DNA from: an uncultured Prevotella sp.
GTDB lineage: Bacteria; Bacteroidota; Bacteroidia; Bacteroidales; Bacteroidaceae
Direction of reading: 5' to 3'
NCBI GenBank assembly: GCA_900319905.1
Contig: ONQB01000016.1
Span: 1-63,379 of the forward strand
Length of the DNA stretch: 63,379 bases
Below the pieces are notes generated by a model. That model saw only the letters and a program-made list of their open reading frames with translations, ran no database searches and was not told the DNA's origin. The number at the start of each line of letters is the position of its first letter. Within the stretch, counting starts at the first letter, position 1. The position numbers were made by a program, and so were the translations under genes. Positions 35,116 to 44,205 of the stretch are shown piece by piece.

Positions 35116-35210
35116 TTTCATTTCACAACCTATCCATATTTTCATAGACACCCATACTTCTCCTTCCTTCTGGGAGGGAGGAGAGGGGATGTCATGACCC
35201 CAATATCACT

Positions 35211-38200
35211 ATGAAGACAGTACACAACATCATTTTAGCCACAGCCGCATCGGTGTTTCCCCTCTGGGCCATGGCACAGAACACCCTCACCGGCCGCATC
35301 ACCGACAACGTAACGGGCGAGCCCCTCGTCGGTGCCTCCGTCATCGTCAGGGGAGCCAAGAGTGAAGGTGTCGTGACCGATGCCGACGGCCGCTTCACCT
35401 ACACCACAACCAAGGACGCACCGCTGACGCTCAGCATTGCCTACATCGGCTACCAGCCTCTGGAGGTGGAGGTGTACGACCCCGAGGAGCCCGTCGACAT
35501 CAAGCTCCGCGAGAAGCGCGACCTGCTCAACGAGGTGGTGGTCATCGGCTACGGAACACAGCAGCGCAACCGCCTCACGGGCAGCGTGACGACCGTGAAG
35601 GCCGACGCCCTGAAAAACACACAGCAGCCCACCGTCGAAAGTGCCCTGAGCGGCATGGTGGCAGGACTCAACGTCACGGCGGCCAGTGGACAGCCCGGCG
35701 ACGCCAGCAGCATACGCATCAGAGGCGGCAACTCTGTCAACGCCAGCAACGAACCGTTGTATGTCGTCGACGGATTCATCTACTTCAAGGACGACAAGAA
35801 CAGCGACACCGGACTGGGAGCCATCAGCAGCTCGCTCGACCCGCTGTCGACCATCAATCCACAGGACATTGAGAGTGTGGAGGTACTCAAAGACGTGTCG
35901 GCCACAGCCGTCTACGGCAGCCGCGGCGCCAACGGCGTGATCATCATCACTACCAAGAAAGGACGACGCGGACAGAAGAAGGCCAACATCACCTACGGCT
36001 ACAGTCTCGGCGTGAGCTCCATCACGAAGAAGCTCGACCTCATGAACGCCTCGGAGTGGGCGCAGTACCAGAAGACTTACTGGAACAACAAGGGCGGCTA
36101 CACCGACAAGCAGATCGCCGTCTTGGGCGAGGGTACCGACTGGCAGGACGCCGTGTTGCGCCATGGCATCCAGCAACAACACGAGCTGAGCATCACCGGT
36201 GCCACCGACAAGAGCCGCTATGCCTTCTCGGCCAACTACACCGACCAGGACGGCATCGTGCTCAACACCAACTTCCAGCGTTACAACTTCCACACCAACC
36301 TGGAGTGGGAACTGCTGCCGGGACTGCAGTTCGGCGTCAGCGCCACCTACGGACGCAGCAAGCAGAACGGACTCACCACCACCGTGGCCACCAACTACAA
36401 CTCGTCGCCCTACTCCGCCGGCATCACCAACAGCTTCGTCTACGCGCTGCTCATGCCTCCCGTCATCAGCATCTACAACGCCGACGGCACCTACAACTTC
36501 ACCAACCCCTACGAATACTCCTACTTCGCCATCGGCGACCATGCCGCCAATCCGGTGTACGACCTCAAGGAGAGTGTGGCCGAGAACATCAACAACTATC
36601 TGCTGAGCAACGTCTGGGCCACGTATAAGTTGTCCGACTTCCTGCTTAAGGTCTCTGTAGGCCTCAACAGCGAGAAGCTCACACAGAACTACTTCTCAGG
36701 TGCCTACACCGCACTGGGACTGGCCACGGCAGGCATCGGCGGCATCGCCAACAAGCAGAGCGACATCTGGCAGCAGGAGTACACACTGACCTACACCCAC
36801 GACTTTGGACGCGCCCATCACGTGGAGGCTATGGCAGGATTCACCAGACAGTCGTCGAAGACCACCTACAACGAGTCACGTACGAGCAACTTCACCAACG
36901 AGACGCTCAAGCAGAACAACCTCGGCGACGGATCGGAAGTGTACACGCCCATCTCCAGTCTTACGAAGTCAACGCTGAGCTCCATCATCGCCCGTGTCAA
37001 CTACACACTTCTCGAACGCTACAACCTCACTGCCACCTACCGTGCCGACAACTCCAGCCGCTTCGCCGCAAACCACCGCTGGGGCTATTTCCCCTCGCTG
37101 GGTCTGTCGTGGAACATCGACCGTGAGCCATGGCTTAAGCGTGCCCGCCATCTCGACTACCTCAAGTTGCGCCTCTCGGGCGGACTGGTGGGCAACCAGG
37201 AGATACCCGACTACGCTTACGCCACATCCTACAGCACAGGGTCGTACGGAGGTTCGTCAAGCTATACAAGAAGCACCACTGTCAACAGCAACCTCAAATG
37301 GGAGACCACGGCCAGCTACAACGTCGGCGTAGACGCCGGCTTCTGGAACGGACGGCTGTCGGTCGTGGCCGACGCCTACTACAAGAAGACGCGCGACCTG
37401 CTGCTCCTCGTTCCTACAGGCTTCTCCAGCGGCGTGAGCACGCAGTTGCAGAACGTGGGCAACGTGGTCAACAAAGGTGTGGAACTCACCGTCAACACAC
37501 AGCTCATCAACACCAGGAAGCTGCAGTGGAGCGTCAGCGGCAACATTGCGCACAACCACAACGAGATCACAAGCATGGGATCGTCCGACAACATCATCCA
37601 GGGATCTGACAAGCAACAGATTCTGCGGGTGGGCGAGGCTCTGGGCAGCTTCTACGGACTGAAGTTCGACGGCATCGTACAGAGCGGTGAGGACGTGTCA
37701 TCCCTGCCTACTGTCAACGGCATCACTCCCAAGGCCGGCGACGTGAAGTACGTCGATACCAACAACGACCACCGCATCGACGGCAACGACCGTCAGGTGT
37801 TGGGCAGCATTCAGCCCGACTTCACCTATGGCCTGTCCTCGCAACTACAATGGGGTGCCTTCGACGCACAGGTGGTGTTTGCAGGCAGCCACGGCGCCAA
37901 GCTCTACAACGCGCTGGGACGCCGGTTGGAGCAGACAGGCGACTCCTACAACGTGCTCACCACCGTGCTCGACTCATGGACGGCTGACAACGGCGGCGAC
38001 CGGCTGCCACTGGCCAGCACAACACGCGCCTTCTCCTACATCGACAGCCGTTACGTGCAGAGCGCCTCTTATCTGAAGCTGCGCAACCTCACCATCGGCT
38101 ACCGGCTGCCACTGCCCAAGGCCTTCCCTGTCGGCATCAGGCTCTACGCCACGGCTTCCAACCTCTTCACCATCACACCATACAAAGACTACGATCCGGA

Positions 38201-38276
38201 AGTGAGCAGCGGCACCGACAACGGCGCCTACCCGGCATCACGCACCTTCACTTTCGGCGTCAACATCACCTTATAA
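35211..38276 (+). CDS. SusC/RagA-family TonB-dependent outer-membrane transporter
   Basis: A signal peptide (residues 1-23) is followed by a CarboxypepD_reg-like domain (TGRITDNVTGEPLVGASVIV), the plug with the family motif LNEVVVIGYGTQQRNRLTGSV, the YGSRGANGVIIITTKKG signature (about 240-256) and a long C-terminal beta-barrel ending in FTFGVNITL. Length 1021 aa is usual. The partner susD gene follows after 27 bp. The substrate is not carbohydrate-specific by context: no glycoside hydrolase or sugar regulator is near, and the upstream PstS-like gene suggests a small anionic or amino-acid nutrient (inference). Confidence 0.95.
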   Translation: MKTVHNIILATAASVFPLWAMAQNTLTGRITDNVTGEPLVGASVIVRGAKSEGVVTDADGRFTYTTTKDAPLTLSIAYIGYQPLEVEVYDPEEPVDIKLREKRDLLNEVVVIGYGTQQRNRLTGSVTTVKADALKNTQQPTVESALSGMVAGLNVTAASGQPGDASSIRIRGGNSVNASNEPLYVVDGFIYFKDDKNSDTGLGAISSSLDPLSTINPQDIESVEVLKDVSATAVYGSRGANGVIIITTKKGRRGQKKANITYGYSLGVSSITKKLDLMNASEWAQYQKTYWNNKGGYTDKQIAVLGEGTDWQDAVLRHGIQQQHELSITGATDKSRYAFSANYTDQDGIVLNTNFQRYNFHTNLEWELLPGLQFGVSATYGRSKQNGLTTTVATNYNSSPYSAGITNSFVYALLMPPVISIYNADGTYNFTNPYEYSYFAIGDHAANPVYDLKESVAENINNYLLSNVWATYKLSDFLLKVSVGLNSEKLTQNYFSGAYTALGLATAGIGGIANKQSDIWQQEYTLTYTHDFGRAHHVEAMAGFTRQSSKTTYNESRTSNFTNETLKQNNLGDGSEVYTPISSLTKSTLSSIIARVNYTLLERYNLTATYRADNSSRFAANHRWGYFPSLGLSWNIDREPWLKRARHLDYLKLRLSGGLVGNQEIPDYAYATSYSTGSYGGSSSYTRSTTVNSNLKWETTASYNVGVDAGFWNGRLSVVADAYYKKTRDLLLLVPTGFSSGVSTQLQNVGNVVNKGVELTVNTQLINTRKLQWSVSGNIAHNHNEITSMGSSDNIIQGSDKQQILRVGEALGSFYGLKFDGIVQSGEDVSSLPTVNGITPKAGDVKYVDTNNDHRIDGNDRQVLGSIQPDFTYGLSSQLQWGAFDAQVVFAGSHGAKLYNALGRRLEQTGDSYNVLTTVLDSWTADNGGDRLPLASTTRAFSYIDSRYVQSASYLKLRNLTIGYRLPLPKAFPVGIRLYATASNLFTITPYKDYDPEVSSGTDNGAYPASRTFTFGVNITL

Positions 38277-38303
38277 TTCAACCCCTTTAACACATCACAC
38301 ATT

Positions 38304-39950
38304 ATGAGAAAGTCCATTATCCTTTCCGCCTTAGCTGCGGCTTTACTGACGAGCTTCACTTCGTGCAACAGCGACAGTACAGTAACGAGCGACAACAACC
38401 AGCTCAACGACAGCAACGTCGTCGTGAGCGACGCAGCAGCCCTCTCTTTGGTCAACGGTGTCTACGCCCATTGGCAGCCGCTGAGCTCGTCGTTCACGTT
38501 TATCATAGAACTGCAATCGAACAAGATGATCTCCTTTGAGGGAGAGGAGAACGAGGCAGGGCCACTCAACAGCCGCTTCGAGGCCGGACCCGACACGTGG
38601 TACCAGGTGAAGGTTTTCAACCATCTCTTCCTGGGCATTGTGGAGGACAACAATGCCATCAGCAACATCAGCCGCGCCCTGCAGAACGGACGGGTGACGC
38701 AGACAGGCTACAATGCCGCTGTAGGCAAGGCCAAATTCCTGCGCGCGCTGGCCTACCTGAAACTGGTGCAGCTCTGGGGCGAGGTGCCATTGCTCACAGA
38801 GAACGGCGGAAGCACCACCGAGCGTGCCTCTATCAATGAGGTGTTCAATCAGATTGTCGATGACCTCACCGACGCCGAGTCGTTGCTGCTCGACTACGAC
38901 GGCGACCCGCGTGTGCCGTCGAAGCAGGCAGCACAGGCCCTGCTCGCCCGCACCTATCTCGTGTGGGGCGACAACCCGCTGAGCTACGACGAGGTGCAGG
39001 CCATCGCCAACTCACAGACCGACCCCGCCTTCACCACCACGCCCAGCCGACTGGAAAAGGCCGTGGAATATGCCGACAAGGTCATCAACAGTGGTCTGCT
39101 CGCACTCGACCCCGACTACAGCAAACTGTTCGGACGTGACTACGAGAGCAACAAGCGGGGCACCAATGAGCACCTCTTCACCATAGCCCACGACGGCGAC
39201 AACGTCGACGCGCAAGGCAACCACCAGACACACTGCGCCTGGACCTTCCCCTTCCAGAACGGACAGAATGGCAAGGGATTCAGCCAAAACCACACCGAGG
39301 TGGCCGACGACAACCTCTACAACGACTGGAAGGCTGAACATCCCAACGACAAACGACTCCTCAAGACGTATTTCACGCAGCTCACTAATCCCGAGGACGA
39401 CTTCACCTACACTTACTACACTCCGTACTACACGCCTATCAACGGCAAGGGCGTAGACCAGAGCTACAACGACGCTGAGAATCTCGAAATCACACGCAAC
39501 TCCGTTGACCGCATCGAGATACGTTACGCCGAAGTGCTGCTCACCAAGGCTGAGGCCCTCGTGCAGCTCGGACGCAACAGCGAGGCTGCCGGACCGTTCA
39601 ACCAACTGCGCACAAGGGCCGGCATCGCATCGGTCGATGTTCCCACACTCGACGACATCAAGCGCGAATGGGACTATGAGTTCACCTACGAGCAGTTCTC
39701 ACTGCTCAACTCCTACCGATGGAAAGACCTCATCTCCTCGGTGCGCAAGGTGAGCAACTACAAGCACTTCGCCGACGACTGGGCTTCGAAAAATACCTAT
39801 ACCTCCGACGAGGCTGCCTTCTTCACCAAGGTGCACAACCACCTCGTAGCAAAATATAACAATGTGAAGGGTCGCAACTACCGCCAACCCATTCCCACAG
39901 GCCTCTCCGGTGAGGACCTCGGCATTACGCCGCAGAATCCCGGATATTAA
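38304..39950 (+). CDS. SusD/RagB-family outer-membrane lipoprotein
   Basis: A lipoprotein signal ends at Cys21 (LLTSFTSCN). The helical TPR-based SusD fold is evident (about residues 40-300, KAKFLRALAYLKLVQLWGEVPLL is the family hallmark spread over one helix pair), and the C-terminal conserved region includes EIRYAEVLLTKAEALVQLG and the FTYEQFSLLNSYRWKDL segment. It lies on the extracellular face over the SusC pore and captures the ligand. It follows susC by 27 bp. A 30-bp perfect palindrome after the stop probably ends the transcript. Confidence 0.95.
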   Translation: MRKSIILSALAAALLTSFTSCNSDSTVTSDNNQLNDSNVVVSDAAALSLVNGVYAHWQPLSSSFTFIIELQSNKMISFEGEENEAGPLNSRFEAGPDTWYQVKVFNHLFLGIVEDNNAISNISRALQNGRVTQTGYNAAVGKAKFLRALAYLKLVQLWGEVPLLTENGGSTTERASINEVFNQIVDDLTDAESLLLDYDGDPRVPSKQAAQALLARTYLVWGDNPLSYDEVQAIANSQTDPAFTTTPSRLEKAVEYADKVINSGLLALDPDYSKLFGRDYESNKRGTNEHLFTIAHDGDNVDAQGNHQTHCAWTFPFQNGQNGKGFSQNHTEVADDNLYNDWKAEHPNDKRLLKTYFTQLTNPEDDFTYTYYTPYYTPINGKGVDQSYNDAENLEITRNSVDRIEIRYAEVLLTKAEALVQLGRNSEAAGPFNQLRTRAGIASVDVPTLDDIKREWDYEFTYEQFSLLNSYRWKDLISSVRKVSNYKHFADDWASKNTYTSDEAAFFTKVHNHLVAKYNNVKGRNYRQPIPTGLSGEDLGITPQNPGY

Positions 39951-39958
39951 CCGTCAAC

Positions 39959-39988
39959 AGAGGATGTATCAGCGCTGATACATCCTCT
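39959..39988 (+). terminator. Perfect palindrome after susD
   Basis: AGAGGATGTATCAGC (39959-39973) is followed directly by its exact complement (39974-39988). It would form a strong hairpin 9 nt after the susD stop codon. No T-tract follows. Confidence 0.6.
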
Positions 39989-40024
39989 GACTCTTAGGAG
40001 CAAGCACGCTCCCATAATAAAACG

Positions 40025-40042
40025 GACAAACATACGTTTGTC
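40025..40042 (+). promoter_or_regulatory. Inverted repeat with embedded -7 box before the DAACS symporter
   Basis: GACAAAC-ATAC-GTTTGTC is an inverted repeat of 7-bp arms. It contains TACGTTTG (40033-40040), which fits a -7 box 25 nt before ATG 40066. No good -33 box is present, so activation or repression by a protein bound to the repeat is possible. Confidence 0.4.
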
Positions 40043-40065
40043 TATTATAAAACATATTCTTTCTT

Positions 40066-41310
40066 ATGGATAACAATCAGGAAGTAAACAATAGCATTGC
40101 CAACAATCGCCGACAACTCACGCTGTGGATAGGCGCACTCATCGTGGGTGGCGCGCTGGGTCTTCTCGGCTTGGGCTGGCTCAACGCGCTGATGACGTTC
40201 ATCGCCACGGTCTACACCCGTCTTTTTCAGTTTCTCGCCGTGCCCACCATCGTGCTGGCCGTCATCACCACACTGGCCTCCATCGGCGACCAGAAAGACA
40301 CGGGCCGCATCTTTCGGCATGCGCTTACGTACACGTTGCTCACAACTGTGGCGGCTGCAGCGGTGGGACTCGTTTTGTTTCTTCTTATTCATCCAGGCAA
40401 CCTTCCGGCTGCCATGGTGGCCGGCGGACAGACCAGCATTCCCAAGAACCTCGGCGGCGAGACCTATTACGACCACATACTCTCCGTCGTGCCCAACAAT
40501 CTCGTGCAACCATTCTTAGAAGCCAACGTGTTGTCGTTGCTGCTCATAGCCGCAGCCGTAGGCATCGCCCTGGCAAAGATGAGGCAGGGCGAGCGCCGCA
40601 CCACAGTGCTCAACCTGCTGCTGGGTCTGCAGGACCTGCTGTTCATGCTCATCAAAGGCCTCATCTGGACCCTGCCTCTTGGCATCCTGGCCTTTGCCGC
40701 CCAGCTCAGCGCACAGGTGTCGGCCGGTGTGGCCGCCGAGTCACTGGGCCGCTACGTGGCTGTCATCCTCGGGGGCAACGTGCTGCAGTTCTTCATCGTG
40801 CTGCCACTCTTTCTGCTGGCCCGCGGCATCAACCCCTTGCGTCACCTTGGCAAGATGATGCCAGCCGTGCTGATGGCCTTCTTCACCAAGAGTTCCGCCG
40901 CTACCCTGCCAGTCACCATGGAGACAGCCGAGAAACGGGCCGAGGTGGCACCGAAAGTGGCACGCTTCGTGCTGCCCATCTGCACCACCATCAACATGAA
41001 CGGTTGCGCCGCGTTCATCCTCGTCACCTCGCTCTTCGTCATGCAGAACGGTGGCACGCAACTCACCCTGCCCACCATGCTGCTGTGGCTCGTCATCGCC
41101 GTGATAGCAGCCATCGGCAATGCAGGTGTGCCCATGGGCTGTTACTTCCTCACCCTCTCGCTGATGACCGGTCAAGGGGCACCCGTCGGCATCATGGGCA
41201 TCATCCTGCCCATCTACACTATCATCGATATGGTGGAGACGGCTGAGAACGTGTGGAGCGACTCCTGCGTCGCAGCTATGACCGACCATGACCTCAAAGA
41301 CAAGGCATGA
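40066..41310 (+). CDS. Dicarboxylate/amino acid:cation symporter (DAACS family)
   Basis: A GltP/SstT/TcyP-type inner-membrane symporter with about eight membrane helices and two re-entrant loops. Landmarks: AFFTKSSAATLPVTMETAEK (first loop, Ser-rich), CTTINMNGCAAFIL (family NMxG motif with Gly-Cys where many have Gly-Thr), GNAGVPMGCYFL (second loop) and MVETAENVWSDSC. The substrate could be glutamate, serine/threonine or cystine. It follows susD by 115 bp beyond a palindrome and may have its own promoter, so it is a neighbour rather than a proven operon member. Confidence 0.9.
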   Translation: MDNNQEVNNSIANNRRQLTLWIGALIVGGALGLLGLGWLNALMTFIATVYTRLFQFLAVPTIVLAVITTLASIGDQKDTGRIFRHALTYTLLTTVAAAAVGLVLFLLIHPGNLPAAMVAGGQTSIPKNLGGETYYDHILSVVPNNLVQPFLEANVLSLLLIAAAVGIALAKMRQGERRTTVLNLLLGLQDLLFMLIKGLIWTLPLGILAFAAQLSAQVSAGVAAESLGRYVAVILGGNVLQFFIVLPLFLLARGINPLRHLGKMMPAVLMAFFTKSSAATLPVTMETAEKRAEVAPKVARFVLPICTTINMNGCAAFILVTSLFVMQNGGTQLTLPTMLLWLVIAVIAAIGNAGVPMGCYFLTLSLMTGQGAPVGIMGIILPIYTIIDMVETAENVWSDSCVAAMTDHDLKDKA

Positions 41311-41420
41311 CACACGCTCCATTCAAACGGCTGTCAATTTATTTCATGATTTAACCCCTCTGAGAATCGAATATTTGCCACCACATGCCCACATGGGGCC
41401 AAATACGCTATTCTTAGGAC

Positions 41421-41465
41421 ATATTGCGCAAACCGTTATCAATCAGCGGCTTGCGCAATATTTTT
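41421..41465 (+). terminator. Rho-independent terminator-like hairpin downstream of the symporter gene
   Basis: ATATTGCGCAA (41421-41431) pairs with TTGCGCAATAT (41451-41461), followed by a TTTTT run at 41461-41465. It lies 110 bp after the stop codon. Confidence 0.65.
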
Positions 41466-41489
41466 ATATCTCAACACCAACAAGTCATC

Positions 41490-41590
41490 AGAGTATCGCC
41501 CATATCGAGCCGGAGTATCGCCGAAATGCCACCGGAGTATCGCCCATATTCCGTCGGAGTATCGCCGAAAAAGCAACGGCGTTTCGGCGA
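41490..41590. repeat. Dispersed short repeats with the core GGAGTATCGCC
   Basis: Three GGAGTATCGCC words (41512, 41537 and 41556 regions) and a first AGAGTATCGCC are spaced about 19-25 bp apart, interleaved with CATAT or GAAA. The family matches the ATCGGCGATAT cluster at 15075-15190 in the opposite orientation. The remaining gap to 41860 shows nothing recognisable. Confidence 0.6.
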
Positions 41591-41867
41591 AAGACCGAAA
41601 ACAGACCGCCCAAATCGCATCCCTGTCTGCCCAAAATAGCCATTTTATCCCGACTTTGCCCCATCCTTCACACGAAAACGAAGGGAAAATGAAAACCCGA
41701 TTTTATAAGAATTTTTCAAACCACATTCCTCCTTCCGCTCACGTGAAATCAGCTACCGGTCCCCCGGCCAACTAGTCACAACAACGCATGAAAGAAGGTG
41801 AAAAACATGACAAATGATAATAAGGATATAGGAAAATAAAGATTTTATTCAAATTTATCGCAAATTA

Positions 41868-41899
41868 TTTGTTGGTTTGAAAGAAATAGCGTAATTTTG
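41868..41899 (+). promoter_or_regulatory. Promoter of the Phe/Tyr biosynthesis operon
   Basis: TTTG (41868-41871), a 20-nt spacer and TAATTTTG (41892-41899). The predicted transcript starts near 41904, about 20 nt before the leader peptide ATG. Confidence 0.8.
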
Positions 41900-41925
41900 C
41901 AAACGATTTAAAACATCAATCACAT

Positions 41926-42000
41926 ATGAAGTATTACGCAACATATTCCTACTTTTATTTTTACTTTGCAAGCAATTGTGAAGCGGGAAGTTGCGTGTAA
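41926..42000 (+). CDS. Tyr/Phe-rich leader peptide of the pheA operon attenuator
   Basis: A 24-codon ORF. Six Tyr (residues 3, 4, 7, 9, 11, 13) and three Phe (10, 12, 14) make nine of the first 14 residues aromatic; the core reads YYATYSYFYFYF. The last ten residues (ASNCEAGSCV) contain no aromatics, and their codons form the 5' antiterminator arm. Ribosomes short of charged tRNA-Tyr or tRNA-Phe would stall in the first half. The gene is too short for normal gene calling. Its position, 100 bp before pheA, and the terminator that follows give it a clear role. Confidence 0.9.
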   Translation: MKYYATYSYFYFYFASNCEAGSCV

Positions 42001-42082
42001 ATTTCAACTTACGACAAACGATAGCAAATCCAAAATGGTTTACATCATAGTCCCGCTTCAAGTATCTTGAGGCGGGATTTTT
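41979..42082 (+). promoter_or_regulatory. Attenuator: alternative antiterminator and terminator structures
   Basis: The segment TGAAGCGGGA (41979-41988, inside the leader ORF) is exactly complementary to TCCCGCTTCA (42051-42060). The latter is also the 5' arm of a terminator: TCCCGCTTCAAG (42051-42062), TAT loop, CTTGAGGCGGGA (42066-42077), then TTTTT. If ribosomes stall at Tyr/Phe codons, the first pairing can form and transcription continues. If they reach the stop codon (41998-42000), they cover 41979-41988 and the terminator forms. Confidence 0.85.
42051..42082 (+). terminator. Intrinsic terminator of the Phe/Tyr leader
   Basis: A 12-bp stem with one G-U pair and a 3-nt loop, followed by five T residues. 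It lies 20 bp before pheA, so unregulated termination would silence the operon. Confidence 0.85.
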
Positions 42083-42101
42083 GATTTAACAGCACACAAC
42101 A

Positions 42102-42932
42102 ATGAAAAGAATAGCGATACAAGGCATCTTAGGTTCGTTCCACGACATTGCTGCCCACCAGTACTTCAACGGCGAGCAAGTGCAACTCATCTGCTGCGCC
42201 ACATTCGAAGAGGTGTTTGAGAACATCCACCGCGACCCTACTGTGATTGGCATGACAGCCATTGAGAACACCATTGCCGGATCGCTGCTCCACAACTACG
42301 AGCTGCTGCGTGCCAGCGGCGCGACCATTGTGGGAGAGCACAAGCTCCACATCACCCACAGCATCTGCTGTCTGCCCGACGACGACTGGTCGACACTGAG
42401 AGAGGTGCACTCCCACCCCGTGGCCCTCATGCAATGCCGCGACTACCTCGCCAACCACCCCGACCTCAAAGCTGTTGAAGCTGAGGACACCGCAGGCAGC
42501 GCCGAATACATCAGCAGCCATCAATGCCACGGATGGGCTGCCATCTGCCACGCCGACGCCGCAAAGATGTACGGACTGAAAGTGCTCGAAGACCACATTG
42601 AGGACAACAAGCACAACTTCACGCGCTTCCTCGTCGTCTCCGACCCTCGCAAGGCCGACTTCCTGCGGCCGCTCAACGAGGCCAACAAGGCCAGCATCGT
42701 CTTCTCACTGCCACATGAGGAAGGATCACTGTCGAAGGTGCTCACCATTCTCAGCTTCTACGACATCAACCTCACCAAGATACAATCGCTGCCCGTCATC
42801 GGACACGAATGGGAATATCTGTTCTACGTCGACGTCACCTACGAGGACCTCATACGCTACCGGCAGGCCATCGACGCCATCACACCACTCGTGAAACGCA
42901 TCAAGATACTGGGCGAATACAAGGCTTCCTGA
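42102..42932 (+). CDS. pheA: Prephenate dehydratase
   Basis: Converts prephenate to phenylpyruvate in Phe synthesis. The dehydratase domain opens with AIQGILGSFHDIAAHQYF and contains ENTIAGSLLHNYELL and the catalytic Thr in HNFTRFLVVSD. An ACT domain follows from about residue 192 (KASIVFSLPHEEGSLSKVL). In the Phe-binding ESRP position it has QSLP, and the GALV position reads EGSL, so classical Phe feedback may be altered. There is no chorismate mutase part; that activity is fused to the DAHP synthase three genes on. It is the first structural gene after the attenuator. Confidence 0.95.
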   Translation: MKRIAIQGILGSFHDIAAHQYFNGEQVQLICCATFEEVFENIHRDPTVIGMTAIENTIAGSLLHNYELLRASGATIVGEHKLHITHSICCLPDDDWSTLREVHSHPVALMQCRDYLANHPDLKAVEAEDTAGSAEYISSHQCHGWAAICHADAAKMYGLKVLEDHIEDNKHNFTRFLVVSDPRKADFLRPLNEANKASIVFSLPHEEGSLSKVLTILSFYDINLTKIQSLPVIGHEWEYLFYVDVTYEDLIRYRQAIDAITPLVKRIKILGEYKAS

Positions 42933-42997
42933 CAGCGTCAGGAGGCGCTCATATCAAGACATACCAACAAGACATATTACATAAAATCACATAGCTT

Positions 42998-44167
42998 ATG
43001 AAACCAGCAGACAGAGTAAACAGCATACAGGAGTATTACTTCAGTCGCAAGCTCAAGGAAGTGGCGCGGCTCAACGCTGAGGGTCAGGACATCATCTCAC
43101 TGGCCATCGGCTCGCCCGACATGCCGCCGTCGAAGCAGACGATTGACAAGTTGTGCGAGGTGGCCCGTGACCCCAACGCCCATGGCTACCAGCCCACCAG
43201 TGGCCTGCCGGAGCTGCACGAGGCAATGGCCGGTTTCTACAAGCGTGTCTACGGCGTCGACCTCGACCCCATGCGCGAGATTCAGCCCATCATCGGCTCC
43301 AAGGAAGGCATCATGTATGTCACGCTCGCCTTCTGCAACGCAGGCGACGAAGTGCTTGTCCCCGACCCGGGGTACCCCACTTACACAGCTGTCAACAAAC
43401 TGTTCGGCACGAAGATCGTCAACTATGACCTGAGGGAGGACAACGGATGGCAACCCGACTTCGACCAGCTCGAGAAGATGGACCTGAGCCGCGTCAAGGT
43501 GATGTGGGCCAACTACCCCAACATGCCCACCGGTGGTAATGCACGACGGGAGACGTTGGAAAGACTCGTAGACTTCGCCCGGCGGCACGACATACTCGTG
43601 GTCAATGACAACCCCTATTCGCTCATCCTCAACGACCACCCCATGAGCCTCATGCAGGTGCCTGGTGCCAAGGACTGTTGCGTGGAGTTCAACTCAATGT
43701 CGAAAAGCCATAACATGCCGGGATGGCGAGTCGCCATGATGGTAAGCAACCCAGAGTACATCTCATGGATGTTCAAGATACAGAGCAACATCGAGAACGG
43801 CACGTTCCGAGGCATACAACTGGCCGCTGCCGAGGCGTTCAACACCAACACGCCCGACTGGCACCGCGAAAACAACATCGAGAACTACCATCGCCGCCGC
43901 GTCATTGCCGAGGACATCATGCGAGCATTAGGCTGCACCTTCGACCCCACGCAGGTCGGCATGTTCCTCTGGGGCAAGATTCCCGACCGCTACGACAATG
44001 TGGAAGATCTCACGGAGGCTGTGCTCCACAAGGCCCGTGTCTTCATCACCCCCGGCTTCATTTTCGGCAACAACGGCAAGCGCTACATCCGCATCAGCCT
44101 CTGTGCCAAGGATGACAAGATGCAAGAGGCGCTGCGAAGAATCAGGCAGATGGTAGAATTAGGTTAA
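42998..44167 (+). CDS. Class I/II aminotransferase, probably aromatic or aspartate-type
   Basis: A PLP-dependent aminotransferase of 389 aa, fold type I. Visible landmarks are IGSPDMPPSKQTIDKL near the N-terminus, NYPNMPTGGNARRETLERL (the NPTG-like motif as NMPTG), the VVNDNPYSLI segment with the PLP Asp and the Schiff-base lysine in FNSMSKSHNMPGWRVAMM. It sits between pheA and the DAHP synthase gene, so transamination of phenylpyruvate and hydroxyphenylpyruvate is the likely role. The sequence also resembles LL-diaminopimelate aminotransferases, so substrate is not certain. Confidence 0.85.
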   Translation: MKPADRVNSIQEYYFSRKLKEVARLNAEGQDIISLAIGSPDMPPSKQTIDKLCEVARDPNAHGYQPTSGLPELHEAMAGFYKRVYGVDLDPMREIQPIIGSKEGIMYVTLAFCNAGDEVLVPDPGYPTYTAVNKLFGTKIVNYDLREDNGWQPDFDQLEKMDLSRVKVMWANYPNMPTGGNARRETLERLVDFARRHDILVVNDNPYSLILNDHPMSLMQVPGAKDCCVEFNSMSKSHNMPGWRVAMMVSNPEYISWMFKIQSNIENGTFRGIQLAAAEAFNTNTPDWHRENNIENYHRRRVIAEDIMRALGCTFDPTQVGMFLWGKIPDRYDNVEDLTEAVLHKARVFITPGFIFGNNGKRYIRISLCAKDDKMQEALRRIRQMVELG

Positions 44168-44205
44168 GCTGGCAAGGCAGGCCACCTATAGTTGCCAGCC
44201 TTGCC
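44168..44205 (+). terminator. Two alternative hairpins after the aminotransferase gene
   Basis: GCTGGCAA (44168-44175) pairs with TTGCCAGC (44192-44199); overlapping it, GGCAAGGC (44171-44178) pairs with GCCTTGCC (44198-44205). The two are mutually exclusive. No T-tract follows, so termination is doubtful inside this operon. Confidence 0.4.

Noticed and set aside
35235-36542. A 435-codon minus-strand reading frame
   Set aside because: It is antisense to susC and composed of Val/Gly/Asp-rich sequence typical of a shadow frame.
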